Shown here: piece by piece, positions 32,501 through 38,112 of the stretch | Layout of the letters: every line of letters begins with the position of its first letter | Position numbering within the stretch: the stretch's first letter is position 1 | Assembly (NCBI RefSeq): GCF_964048965.1 | Contig: NZ_OZ040189.1 | Location: 2,666,001 to 2,730,000 of the forward strand | Direction: 5' to 3' | Length of the DNA stretch: 64,000 bases | From: Tenacibaculum sp. 190130A14a | GTDB taxonomy: Bacteria > Bacteroidota > Bacteroidia > Flavobacteriales > Flavobacteriaceae | Made by a program: the position numbers and the translations under genes | The notes under the pieces: model-generated | Seen by the model: only the letters and a program-made list of their open reading frames with translations | What the model was told of the DNA's origin: nothing | Databases searched by the model: none

Positions 32501-35500
32501 TATAAGTATAAGTTCCAGCTGGTGTAGGTGTAATCGTAATATTACCTGTACCATCACAATTATACGCTACCGCACTTGCCAATGCAGGAGCTCCTGGTAG
32601 TGGATCAATTGTAATATCTGGAGTAATGGTGAATCTACATCCATTAGCATCTTGAACAGTTAAGGTATAAGTACCCGCCGTTAAACCACCTTTCACAGGA
32701 TTATTTGATGCACTTGTATTTGTTCCATCACTTATTTCATAAACATATGGTCCTGTTCCTCCGGTTACATTAGCTATGGTAATTTCTCCAGTTTCAGTAC
32801 AAGTATAGGTTTGTGTAATACTCGCTGTTGCACTGATAGCATCAGGCTGTGTAACTACTAAATCTGGAATTGAATAATCACATTGATAAGTATTTCTTGA
32901 AGTTCTTATATCAATTGTATACGTATTCGCTGCCAAACTGTTAAACACTCCTGTAGTATTCCAATTGGTTCCTCCATCGATACTATATTCTACAGTATAT
33001 CCTAAAGAACTTCCATTAACACTTACATTAATTACACCATCTGTTGCTCCATTACAAGACGCTGGTGTTATGGTATTATTGAATGTTAACGGTGCCTCTA
33101 CTTCTATTTCCACAGGTTGAGAAACCAAATAACAGTTGTTATCATCAACAATAGCAAATTGATATGTTCCTTCATTTCCATTAGGCACATCAAATGTAAA
33201 CACATTGGTTGCACTACTAATAAACTCAGAAGCAGGAACATCTGTTATATCTGTATATGGTGTTCCAATTACAGGACTTGACCAAATAACAAAAGAATAA
33301 GATGATCCTGTAGAAGGATCAATAGTACCTCCACCTCCGGTCAATTCAATAATTCCATTTGATGTTCCATTTAAACAAGTAATATCTTTTAATTTTACTG
33401 CTGAAAGTGTTAACTCATCTGGTTCTGTAATTACTACAGTTTCTGTTGCAGTACAGTCAGGTGTATTTACTGTAACCGTATAGGTTCCTCCATCGGTCAC
33501 ATTGAACACAAAATTATTATCAGTAATTGGTCCTTGTGTACCAATAACGCTTCCTCCTTGAGATAAGGTATAGGTATATGCTCCTGGTACATTGTTTACT
33601 TGTACCTGAATAGATGCTGGTGCATTAGCACAAGCCATATTAGATGAAATCACATCTAAATCAATATCTAAACTACGTACATTTATTAATGGGAATGAAT
33701 ATACACAAGAAGCTGCTGTAGGATTATCTAATCTGATTGATAAATTATAATCTCCAGCTTGCGTTACTGCAAATGTGTTACTTGTTTGATAGTCTACAAA
33801 ATATCCATCTGTAGCTGTACCTGCTACTCCACTTAAACTATATTCATAATCAACAGGAATATTGTTTACAATAATTTCTCCTGGTGAACCACAAATAATA
33901 TCATTTACTACAATACTCGGATCTAATGTTGCTTTAAATACATTGAAATAAAAACTTCTTGGACATTGACCATCATATAAAACGTCTAATCTAAATTCAC
34001 CTGCATCTGTAAATGTTTGTGATAATTCTCCTGCTCCAATTTCATTCCATGTACATGCCGTATTTACATTGGCACATCCTGTTACGGTTTCATCTGGACA
34101 CGATGTTTCATCTAACTGGAACCAACGCACTGTGGTTGCCGATGCCGGATCAAATGGTAAGTTAATGGTTCTTGAACTTCCGTCTCCACATAAATAAATC
34201 TCTGCTAAATCAAAACTATTACTCGGACAAGTAGTTAACAACCTATCTGCGAATGGTTCAATTGGATTTGGTTCAGAACTAAAAGAAATCACATTGACCA
34301 CTTCCGTTGTGCTCACACATCCTACTGGTGCTGTAGTATTTACTGTATACGTTCCTGGTGCTGTAACTGTTACTGATTGAGAATTTCCAATAACTGTTCC
34401 TGAAGCATCTGTCCATACATAGGTGTCAAACCCTGCTCCTGCTGTTAAAGTAACATCTCCACCACAAATTACCTGATCTCTTTCAAAAACACACCCACTT
34501 GTATCTACTAAGAAATTAGATGTTCCTACAACTCCAAAATCACAGGCATCAATACCTGCGAAACTTGGTTCATTTATAATTCTATCATACGCAGGGTCTC
34601 CTGTTGCTGATTCATCTCTTGTATAATTAGCAAATGCCTGATTTTCTATTCGATTAGAACATACATCACGTAACTGACTACAATCTGTTACAACCCGAGT
34701 TCTAAATCTGATTCTATAAACTGGGTCATTTTCTTCTACTAAATTGTCAGGAATATCAAAGTTTAACTCTCCTCTAAATCCATTTGCCAATGATGGTGGC
34801 GTATATGTATAAGTTACTCCAGGAGCTTGTGATAAATCTAAATCTGCTTCAATTAAATCTACATTTTTAGGCAATCTATCAATTAACTCCGTATCTAATG
34901 CATCGTCTGTTCCTATATTTTGAAAACTTACTTCATACCATAAATAATCACCTAAATTAAGTGCTGTTCCGGCTAAATCATTTCCTGCACCGTCATCTAT
35001 GGTTTTTACCAATCGTAATTTTGGCTCAATTACCTCTACTGCCAAGGCATTTAAAAATGCCCAATACACATCTCCATCAGTTGTGAATCTAACGTTGGCA
35101 CTCGTTTGATTATTCGCTATTACAGCATTACCAGTATTTTCTATTTCAAACAAATCTACATCAAACCCAAGGGTGTTTTCACTATCGGGATTCCGTCCTG
35201 GTCCTGTTAAAAACGCATCATTTTCACTAATGGAACCATTAAAGAAGTTGTAAATTCTATCCCAGACCCACCATCCAATAGAGGGATCCCAAACCCAACC
35301 AAAAGTTGATGGATTGATATTTGGAGTTGTTTGATCTACATAGGTACCTCCAGTATCTTGAATTTGAAAACTATCTCCTGGTATACCTCTATCACCTTCT
35401 AAAGCACCTACTAAAATTTTTGCTCTTACAGGCCCCACAGGAATCGTGGTAAACCCTGAATATGATAAGTCTGTAAAAGGATTTGAACCTGGGTTAATAG

Positions 35501-36212
35501 TAGAGAACCCATCAAAAACAGAAATATTTTTACTTGATAAAGATTCATTTTCATAAATCACTACCATTGTCCACCCTGCAGAACCACCAACTCCTTGATA
35601 AGAATCTCTACCTCTTGTCCCTCTTATATTTGCGGCCGTATAGGTTCCTGTTGGATCTGCTAAGGAGCTCACCAAACTGGTAACATCACTAAACGACACA
35701 TAAGGTAATAATGTATTCTCCCCGTCATCGTAGATTGTGGTACCTGTAATATCTCTATAGGTAGTCTCTCCTGGTAATTTTAATTTGATTTGATTAAAAT
35801 CATGTGCTCTAGGCTGAGCATTTTCCCATGTTTCAAAGGTATAAACTCCTCCCCAGTACAATCCAGCAAATACAACTCTAGAACAGTTTGGTAAATTTAA
35901 TGTTGAAGATGATGATGAAACTGTAGAAAGATCACTGTCTACATCTATATACTTCATGTCTAACCCTCCATTCTGAGAAAAACCATCATATGGATCGTTA
36001 GGACTTTCTGTATCAGTATTTCTACTCATTACATTATTACCTATAAAGGTAATGTCACCTCTTACATTGACACCTCCTGCACCCAAACGATTGGAAAAAG
36101 GTGTATCTGGTCGGCTACTCTTTTGAACTGTACTTTCCGTAATTTGTGTTTTTTGTGCCATTACGCCTAAAGACAATGACACAAATAGTAACAACAGTAA
36201 TTTTTTCATCAT
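14565..36212 (-). CDS. sprB: SprB: giant gliding-motility adhesin with type B T9SS sorting domain
   Basis: About 7,215 residues (ATG at 36212; an adjacent ATG at 36209 is equally possible; the in-frame TTG at 36218 is unlikely). Signal peptide 1-21, cleaved before QKTQITE. Residues about 30-390 form a unique N-terminal domain. A DUF11-like module follows (about 395-530, starting LRLVKTIDDGAG). Thousands of residues of SprB-type repeats come next: units of about 75-90 residues with the recurring pattern CNG...G.I.V...GG..PY.Y, then a TVTDANGC-like end. They include two arrays of near-identical super-repeats and an inserted jelly-roll-like domain (about 1443-1614). The C-terminus (about 7123-7215, NVPNLFSPDGDGDADYW to the last FTLYR) is the gliding-type T9SS type B sorting domain. 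In F. johnsoniae SprB is the mobile surface adhesin that drives gliding. The protein is larger than the about 6,500-residue F. johnsoniae SprB. Operon context with sprC, sprD and sprF supports the name. Confidence 0.88.
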   Translation of the reverse strand: MMKKLLLLLFVSLSLGVMAQKTQITESTVQKSSRPDTPFSNRLGAGGVNVRGDITFIGNNVMSRNTDTESPNDPYDGFSQNGGLDMKYIDVDSDLSTVSSSSSTLNLPNCSRVVFAGLYWGGVYTFETWENAQPRAHDFNQIKLKLPGETTYRDITGTTIYDDGENTLLPYVSFSDVTSLVSSLADPTGTYTAANIRGTRGRDSYQGVGGSAGWTMVVIYENESLSSKNISVFDGFSTINPGSNPFTDLSYSGFTTIPVGPVRAKILVGALEGDRGIPGDSFQIQDTGGTYVDQTTPNINPSTFGWVWDPSIGWWVWDRIYNFFNGSISENDAFLTGPGRNPDSENTLGFDVDLFEIENTGNAVIANNQTSANVRFTTDGDVYWAFLNALAVEVIEPKLRLVKTIDDGAGNDLAGTALNLGDYLWYEVSFQNIGTDDALDTELIDRLPKNVDLIEADLDLSQAPGVTYTYTPPSLANGFRGELNFDIPDNLVEENDPVYRIRFRTRVVTDCSQLRDVCSNRIENQAFANYTRDESATGDPAYDRIINEPSFAGIDACDFGVVGTSNFLVDTSGCVFERDQVICGGDVTLTAGAGFDTYVWTDASGTVIGNSQSVTVTAPGTYTVNTTAPVGCVSTTEVVNVISFSSEPNPIEPFADRLLTTCPSNSFDLAEIYLCGDGSSRTINLPFDPASATTVRWFQLDETSCPDETVTGCANVNTACTWNEIGAGELSQTFTDAGEFRLDVLYDGQCPRSFYFNVFKATLDPSIVVNDIICGSPGEIIVNNIPVDYEYSLSGVAGTATDGYFVDYQTSNTFAVTQAGDYNLSIRLDNPTAASCVYSFPLINVRSLDIDLDVISSNMACANAPASIQVQVNNVPGAYTYTLSQGGSVIGTQGPITDNNFVFNVTDGGTYTVTVNTPDCTATETVVITEPDELTLSAVKLKDITCLNGTSNGIIELTGGGGTIDPSTGSSYSFVIWSSPVIGTPYTDITDVPASEFISSATNVFTFDVPNGNEGTYQFAIVDDNNCYLVSQPVEIEVEAPLTFNNTITPASCNGATDGVINVSVNGSSLGYTVEYSIDGGTNWNTTGVFNSLAANTYTIDIRTSRNTYQCDYSIPDLVVTQPDAISATASITQTYTCTETGEITIANVTGGTGPYVYEISDGTNTSASNNPVKGGLTAGTYTLTVQDANGCRFTITPDITIDPLPGAPALASAVAYNCDGTGNITITPTPAGTYTYSLDGGAAQASNVFNSVAVGGHTITVDYGSNCTEDINVTVEPNNEFSASVTGTTNSTCNSSADGTITITATNFIGASYQYSIDGGTTWHDAVDNPYRIVGLASGVYDVSVRENDGLANCNISLGQVTITEPTPMTVTASVTDEATCSGAGATITVIANGGTPPYTYSIDGGTTWQTSNVFTNVAPSATDYTIDVRDSRNCTLCGCTTDAFQNGSFEDVPSAFTGFRFINENDIPGWDSTSADSSIPSNNIIEVWRSGFNGVPASDGDYFVELNASQEALLYQEYCTRPGDVISWSVDHRGRAGTDVASVRIGSDLVSAGVVETMSDGTSAWGSYSGTYTVPAGQTTTVLIFEAVSAAGSITVGNFIDNVNIAIASTTCVPVNVTVDAPEIVAFDVVPEACYDGTNGSLAVTVTTGNGEYQFSLDGGTTWQTPTPTTSNTYTFTGLTDGSYDVTVQDRFGCTATVTDNVINAQLTATIATTNETCNTGEITITAAGGDGNYVYAAVTTGIGVTTGDFGVSNSINVAAGDYDVYVRDNSGNTGYCEFVQTVTITRITDPTIAATAVQPNCNGETGTINVTISDGTSPYSTTVTGTAATGYNSTSGPSTDTTVSFTGLASDTYTVVTTDVNGCATSTATIVIAAPNALSATARITQDYTCNQAGEITIENVTGGTPPYFYSINDGTTTTGSNNPVKGGLVDGTYTLTVEDANGCTFTITPDITIDPLPTAPALASAVVYNCDGTGNITITPTPAGAYTYSLDGGTAQAGNVFNNVAVGGHTITVDYGRDCTVDINVTVEPNNEFTASVTGSTDVTCNGDSDGTITVSASNFGASFEYSLDNGGTWSAAIATSPFTITNVAVGTYNDILIRPSVGLPTCTLNLADITIGQPTVVVAGASITKEVTCVPATGATITPTGSGGNGAAYTFELFDNTNTSVSTVSPFTNVAAGSYTVVATDVRGCQSAPFAITVNPTVTVAFDVVPEACYDGTNGSLAVTVTAGNGEYQFSLDGGTTWQTPTPTTSNTYTFTGLTDGSYDVTVQDRFGCSTTTTGHVINPQLTATIATTNETCNTGEITITAAGGDGNYVYAAVTTGIGVTIGDFGVSNSINVAAGDYDVYVRDNSGNTGYCEFVQTVTITRITDPTIAATAVQPNCNGETGTINVTISDGTSPYSTTVTGTAATGYNSTSGPSTDTTVSFTGLASDTYTVVTTDVNGCATSTATIVIAAPNALSATARITQDYTCNQAGEITIENVTGGTPPYFYSINDGTTTTGSNNPVKGGLVDGTYTLTVEDANGCTFTITPDITIDPLPTAPALASAVVYNCDGTGNITITPTPAGAYTYSLDGGTAQAGNVFNNVAVGGHTITVDYGRDCTVDINVTVEPNNEFTASVTGSTDVTCNGDSDGTITVSASNFGASFEYSLDNGGTWSAAIATSPFTITNVAVGTYNDILIRPSVGLPTCTLNLADITIGQPTVVVAGASITKEVTCVPATGATITPTGSGGNGAAYTFELFDNTNTSVSTVSPFTNVAAGSYTVVATDVRGCQSAPFAITVNPTVTVAFDVVPEACYDGTNGSLAVTVTAGNGEYQFSLDGGTTWQTPTPTTSNTYTFTGLTDGSYDVTVQDRFGCSTTTTGHVINPQLTATIATTNETCNTGEITITAAGGDGNYVYAAVTTGIGVTIGDFGVSNSINVAAGDYDVYVRDNSGNTGYCEFVQTVTITRITDPTIAATAVQPNCNGETGTINVTISDGTSPYSTTVTGTAATGYNSTSGPSTDTTVSFTGLAADTYTVVTTDVNGCATATATIVITEPAALSATARITQDYTCNQTGEITIENVTGGTPPYFYSINDGTTTTGSNNPVKGGLVDGTYTLTVEDANGCTFTITPDITIDPLPTAPALASAVVYNCDGTGNITITPTPAGAYTYSLDGGTAQAGNVFNNVAVGGHTITVDYGRDCTVDINVTVEPNNEFTASVTGSTDVTCNGDSDGTITVSASNFGASFEYSLDNGGTWSAAIATSPFTITNVAVGTYNDILIRPSVGLPTCTLNLADITIGQPTVVVAGASITKEVTCVPATGATITPTGSGGNGGPYTFELFDNTNTSVSTVSPFTNVAAGSYTVVATDVRGCQSAPFAITVDPADSVTFTPTTVCYDGSNGTINVTINTGNGNYQYSLDGTTWQTPTAVPTFSITGLSAGNYNVTIRDGAGCSATEAVTINPQLLASADPTNASCSAGQILVNPTGGSGAGYEFSVVPDGNAAGTFDTTNPIIGLAANTYDVYVRDDAGCEYIIQDVVIATVPDVAISLSVNEPTCNGDAGSIDGTITAGTGEGPHTIVIRDSSSTVVETISSFTGTNFSFNNLPVDSYTVTITDALGCSDVENVTLTNPPAITATFTPILPTCGTPFVGNESLFGFEFTGYPSFAPYTIEFSADNGATWQTSPTFTGINQGITVFPVIRILDTDGVTVRCLRTFDPYEIPFDVSGLIVDPVANPGSCVGGFSVTVEAINGIAPFEFAIDDPNGTWFPADAIGPGALDPTRTRTFTGLTPGQNYTFYVRDGNGCIEQNNEDLYADFSPTVPITATLNNNQCNGASNGQITYSIDNTSGDLNNNFTWTLFERDPVTGIGAVVGPAYTNIAQTGFADIVVTGLSSGTYYIVLSNTTGGPPVCQFGSLDSVILEGTAISGIMTKVDDITCSLDGTIRVDNVVGGFPGYTYTVTSATNTTGLTFPITLTGNTFDVAYANVSNTTLPVNVTVQVTDTNGCTGTLGPIALNVSQSPTIDSVVADSCGTNNTITINASGGVGPYQFSTDNGTSFSTPTTSPFVANGLAPGSYDIIIRDTNGCTDSQAAVIIYDDVDFNLQVTTNAICTANGEVTLNVTSGSHLTGGVTADYSYSVNGAPTVALGAGNTSVGISLAPGTYNISVTDNNTSCSAGTKSITVQDPIDPNFTAVASINDICDGATNGQITVTTIDNGITPLDYIITPDPNGVGTINSNGAFTFDNLPAGAYTIRGTSPTNNCFTEVNVTIDDLAPIVLTTPNVTQFGCTTGNTPGNATVTLPAGITGGTGNYTRVVFNYTPASGAAELQDSNSFSFTTSNISGGTVAITVYDDQGCSVTTNATINALDVLSNATVTVDNTITCNTNEDITVGFSSISGTNADITIEGINGHTYGPVTQNATSGDFDDLPTGEYQITITHPITSCELVTYHTVLAAPTFDLVISNIQDETCRSADDGSVELSFSPTTPYTNQYDYVVYDAGTNTPVVPAIDGSGVVNSTTIANIPAGTYYVVATLTATAVTGPPAVAACTSQSANFTIEQPAVELQISASLTAPVSCNGSSDATITATAEHGWGSYEYQLEDLIGTVLVAYSNNNVFTGLAAGDYRVRVIDGNGCPRSTTINVPDPVIVSFTTVENDNSCDTSTGGSIAVTAAGGTGTYTYTLSNGGGVVSSQILTATTYTFTNLAADTYTVTVADSNGCSPGASAPITIDPALDFSLVQTKDLTCSAPTAADVSLELTNWPGSGTYTYTVVGAVSGVLVPAGTAIGTNPITFNPTVADTYTVTVSDAGATPNCDVVKQIVIQPATQPVFAVSATVDNICNGSATGEVTVTETDNGISPLTYQIDNVAGTFTAAPTGLVFTNLPADDYIITGTGTNGCTSTQNITISENGPVDISGAITVTQFGCTTGNTTNNATVSLDNTAIVGGTGNYTRVVFVFTPNGGGAVVTQDSSVFDFTVTEELGGSVEITVYDDRGCTDVETVTINAFEGIDDLVFVQTKAIDCATGEDITVKTTPDIANITYTIVSAPAGFTIPAPQTVALGTDSATFTGLATGTYSISATHPVTGCVYTEDYVVGSAPTFTLVTDNLQSTCFGASGGSVDVSFDASTPYGDVYTYEVFEVGNPVAVLTGGPVNGGVTTTIGGLSAGDYYVVATMPNTPFCNVQSSNFTINEPAAAISVTGVVDPPVSCNGSSDATITATGAGGWSSYEYQLEDLVGTVLVAYSNNNVFTGLSAGDYRIRIQDPVGCTNFVDVNVPDPVIVSFTTVENDNSCDTSTGGSIAVTAAGGTGTYTYTLSNGGGVVSSQILTATTYTFTNLAADTYTVTVADSNGCSPGASAPITIDPALDFSLVQTKDLTCSAPTAADVSLELTNWPGSGTYTYTVVGAVSGVLVPAGTAIGTNPITFNPTVADTYTVTVSDAGATPNCDVVKQIVIQPATQPVFAVSATVDNICNGSATGEVTVTETDNGISPLTYQIDNVAGTFTAAPTGLVFTNLPADDYIITGTGTNGCTSTQNITISENGPVDISGAITVTQFGCTTGNTTNNATVSLDNTAIVGGTGNYTRVVFVFTPNGGGAVVTQDSSVFDFTVTEELGGSVEITVYDDRGCTDVETVTINAFEGIDDLVFVQTKAIDCATGEDITVKTTPDIANITYTIVSAPAGFTIPAPQTVALGTDSATFTGLATGTYSISATHPVTGCVYTEDYVVGSAPTFTLVTDNLQSTCFGASGGSVDVSFDASTPYGDVYTYEVFEVGNPVAVLTGGPVNGGVTTTIGGLSAGDYYVVATMPNTPFCNVQSSNFTINEPAAAISVTGVVDPPVSCNGSSDATITATGAGGWSSYEYQLEDLVGTVLVAYSNNNVFTGLSAGDYRIRIQDPVGCTNFVDVNVPDPVIVSFTTVENDNSCDTSTGGSIAVTAAGGTGTYTYTLSNGGGVVSSQILTATTYTFTNLAADTYTVTVADSNGCSPGASAPITIDPALDFSLVQTKDLTCSAPTAADVSLELTNWPGSGTYTYTVVGAVSGVLVPAGTAIGTNPITFNPTVADTYTVTVSDAGATPNCDVVKQIVIQPATQPVFAVSATVDNICNGSATGEVTVTETDNGISPLTYQIDNVAGTFTAAPTGLVFTNLPADDYIITGTGTNGCTSTQNITISENGPVDISGAITVTQFGCTTGNTTNNATVSLDNTAIVGGTGNYTRVVFVFTPNGGGAVVTQDSSVFDFTVTEELGGSVEITVYDDRGCTDVETVTINAFEGIDDLVFVQTKAIDCATGEDITVKTTPDIANITYTIVSAPAGFTIPAPQTVALGTDSATFTGLATGTYSISATHPVTGCVYTEDYVVGSAPTFTLVTDNLQSTCFGASGGSVDVSFDASTPYGDVYTYEVFEVGNPVAVLTGGPVNGGVTTTIGGLSAGDYYVVATMPNTPFCNVQSSNFTIVQPTADLTLNNQLTYVSCNPTDSGEVVLSAAGGWGAYQYELVNNTTGTTIQSYNANATITGLTAGDYTATVRDAEGCTETINFTLDAPLAITGAFTITPNVCNGEVTATIEAINVVGGQVQGGTPNYTYSLVYPDGTRTASQTSPIFTNLPEGNGYQIVVEDGFSCQGIIQPIDIVDPTKVNVTAQITADITCNRPQAVVEVTGAGGTGTYMYSTDGVNFVASNIFNVDAGVHQFYVRDNALCISDPFTITVDAYEALVPTLSVIEGFVTCNGDANGVLSADAVGGFGNYEFLLIDGTGTPVTGVWQTSNMFVDLPVGSYGVRVRSTNPAGEICEADTGLHEIREPDALVLAETHTDVSCFGGDDGTITVTPTGGNVSGGYEYNISTEPVDKFVRTNVFEHLAAGVYTITVKDTKGCVEVIQVEIEEPEELTVQIVSTVEQTCVSDPGASITIDVQGGTQPYFVSINNVELATPYNVNTITLGAAEGIQAGNPYFISVRDSGGGCPSASVTHTFDTPIDLDLAIDFEYSCPSGNILLASVDTAYENDVEYILYNGAGVEVDRNRNGEFIDVPGGTGYTVTVNHLTNGCSDNSNATPLDIIDYQPIQFTVDHSVKNHLIIRATGGNGDYLFSYDGSDFETSNVSEYPDLGLIGDDIYVIQILQTKEYNIVVRDTRNITGCPTAQTVEGVYVTINVPNLFSPDGDGDADYWYPEEVEDYHEIEVFIYDRYARQITTFKGVQQGWDGNYEGKPLPSGDYWYTIYYKELSGQRRKIMGHFTLYR
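16912..22340 (-). repeat. Tandem array in sprB: about 2.9 copies of a 1893-bp unit
   Basis: Copies begin at 16912, 18805 and 20698, exactly 1893 bases (631 codons) apart and nearly identical in DNA; for example one A/T difference is seen near 17100. The third copy loses identity at about 22340, where a diverged relative of the unit begins. The array is in frame and covers about residues 4625-6435 of SprB. Each unit holds several SprB-type repeats of different sequence, so the whole block was duplicated recently or is kept uniform by recombination. Confidence 0.92.
26117..31336 (-). repeat. Tandem array in sprB: three copies of a 1746-bp unit
   Basis: Equivalent positions recur every 1746 bases (582 codons), for example at 26449, 28195 and 29941. 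Copies two and three are almost identical; the outer edges of copies one and three show a few substitutions. The array is in frame and covers about residues 1627-3367. More diverged single relatives lie at about 31950-32850. The unit differs from the 1893-bp unit, so two independent amplification events occurred in one gene. Confidence 0.92.
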
Positions 36213-36262
36213 ATTCAAGGGGAATTGAATTCTTCAACTAATGTTTTGTATACAAATGTAAT

Positions 36263-38107
36263 TTATTTTATATGAATAATAGATTTTCGGTCATAAAATG
36301 AACCGTCTAAATTATTATTATACATACGTATAGCTTCTTCTCTACTATCCGTTTTAAATATATAGGTATGGTAATAACCTGTTGCAGGATTTATGAAATA
36401 TCCAGCATCTATACCATCACTTCTTAACTCGTCTACGTTTCTATCGGCATACGACTTTAAACCATTTACATATACTTGTAAATAATACCCAGGCGCTATA
36501 CCGTCAGACTTCGATAATGTTCTTACTCTCGCAGGTGGTTGCGACTTTTGTTCTCTATAAGACCCTGATTCACCACCTAAAGTTATTTTCACTTTATATA
36601 CAGGATCTTTTACCTCTTTCTTAACTTTAATTACCACATCATCTTCATCTTCATTTTCAAACTGACGTGTACTATCATTAAAATCTTCTAACATTTCATC
36701 GGCATCCTCTTCCTTTGCAAACCTATCTACATATACATAATATATTTTCTTCTTAGGTTCAAATACATATTTAACAATATCAGAATCTTTATTTCTACTT
36801 TTAAACTTATTAATTAAAGCATCTGCATTATCTTTGTTTCTAAATTGATCTAACACAATATAGTACATAGTACCTCCGCCACCAGCTCTTTCTACATAAC
36901 TCTTTCTCCAAGGCTTATCACTTCTTCTCTTTAAAGAAGTATCTTTATTGGCAGCTTGTTCCGCTGGTTGTTGAATAATTGTAGTTGTATTTTGCGGTTG
37001 ATTCTTTAATAATTTTAAAATCTCATCAACCTTCTTATTTAAGATATCTATTGAATCCTGAGCACGTTGTATTTCATCCGATAAATCATTATGTTCCGGA
37101 TTGTTGTATTCATTTTTAGGTTGTGGATTGGTACGTTCTGGTAAAGACACATTCACCTTTCCAGTTCTTCTAGTTGGAATTCTTCTTCTTTTAATAGTTT
37201 TCTTTCCGAAGTTATAAATGATACCTACTTCATTGGTAGATGCAAAATCAGACTTTTCGTAACTAAATCCAATGGCTAATTGATCCGATATATTCACACC
37301 AACTCCAGCTGAAACTCCAAAATCTTTATCATATCCTACCTTTACCCATCCTGCTTTTGGCAAATCAAATATTACATTTCCAGCATAACCAAAATCTCCT
37401 TCACCAGGCTTCCTTGCTATTCCTAAAAAACGTAAATCTGCTCCTTCCATCAAACCTGTTGCGTAGGTGAATTCATGAGAGTACATTGCATGCGCAGAAA
37501 TTGTTTTTTCTCCAAAATCAGTTGCTAACTCACTGCTTTTCAAATTAAAATCTAATAAATTCTCAAAAAACACTCCTACATCAAATCTTCCAAAAGAAAC
37601 TGTAACGGCTGGTTGAAACATTACTACTGGGACATCTTGAAAATTCGCTACTTGCGGATCTGGAACAGTTGAGTTTACTTTCAATCCATCTGCACTTCTT
37701 CTACTATATAATAAGTTAAAACCAAAAGTTAAATCCATGGTTTCATTCAAACGCAATCTATGTGCATAGTTGGCAATAGCTCCAAAATCTTTAAACACAC
37801 CAACTTCTTGTTGATATACCGCAATACCCGCTCCTACATTTTCACGCATTTTACCAGAATATGCTCCTATATACACTCTTGGATTATCTTCAAATTCTAT
37901 ATTACCATTACGAACTATGGCTGTTAATGAAGTTTTATTTTCTCGTAAAGCAGAAAAAGTCGGTACCGTTAAGAAACGATTAAACTTCATAAAACTACGA
38001 GAGTTAAACGTATTATACTCTTGCCCACTACCAGATGTTTGAGCTTGAAGCAATGCTCCACTCAATACACTAAACAATACAGTATAAATTGCGTACTTTT
38101 TTACCAT
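36263..38107 (-). CDS. sprD: SprD: PorP/SprF-family protein with SPOR-like C-terminal modules
   Basis: 614 residues. Signal peptide 1-22 (LLQAQ), then a PorP/SprF-type barrel (about 30-315). A Pro/Asn-rich linker and a short coiled coil (about 335-375) come next. Then at least two SPOR-like modules (about 407-480, starting MYYIVLDQFRNKDNADALIN; and about 545-612, starting GYYLQVYVNGLKSYADRN). SPOR modules elsewhere bind peptidoglycan, so the protein could link the outer-membrane complex to the cell wall. In F. johnsoniae sprD lies between sprC and sprB and supports SprB function. It ends 50 bases before the sprB start and begins 5 bases after sprC. Confidence 0.82.
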   Translation of the reverse strand: MVKKYAIYTVLFSVLSGALLQAQTSGSGQEYNTFNSRSFMKFNRFLTVPTFSALRENKTSLTAIVRNGNIEFEDNPRVYIGAYSGKMRENVGAGIAVYQQEVGVFKDFGAIANYAHRLRLNETMDLTFGFNLLYSRRSADGLKVNSTVPDPQVANFQDVPVVMFQPAVTVSFGRFDVGVFFENLLDFNLKSSELATDFGEKTISAHAMYSHEFTYATGLMEGADLRFLGIARKPGEGDFGYAGNVIFDLPKAGWVKVGYDKDFGVSAGVGVNISDQLAIGFSYEKSDFASTNEVGIIYNFGKKTIKRRRIPTRRTGKVNVSLPERTNPQPKNEYNNPEHNDLSDEIQRAQDSIDILNKKVDEILKLLKNQPQNTTTIIQQPAEQAANKDTSLKRRSDKPWRKSYVERAGGGGTMYYIVLDQFRNKDNADALINKFKSRNKDSDIVKYVFEPKKKIYYVYVDRFAKEEDADEMLEDFNDSTRQFENEDEDDVVIKVKKEVKDPVYKVKITLGGESGSYREQKSQPPARVRTLSKSDGIAPGYYLQVYVNGLKSYADRNVDELRSDGIDAGYFINPATGYYHTYIFKTDSREEAIRMYNNNLDGSFYDRKSIIHIK

Positions 38108-38112
38108 ACTTT

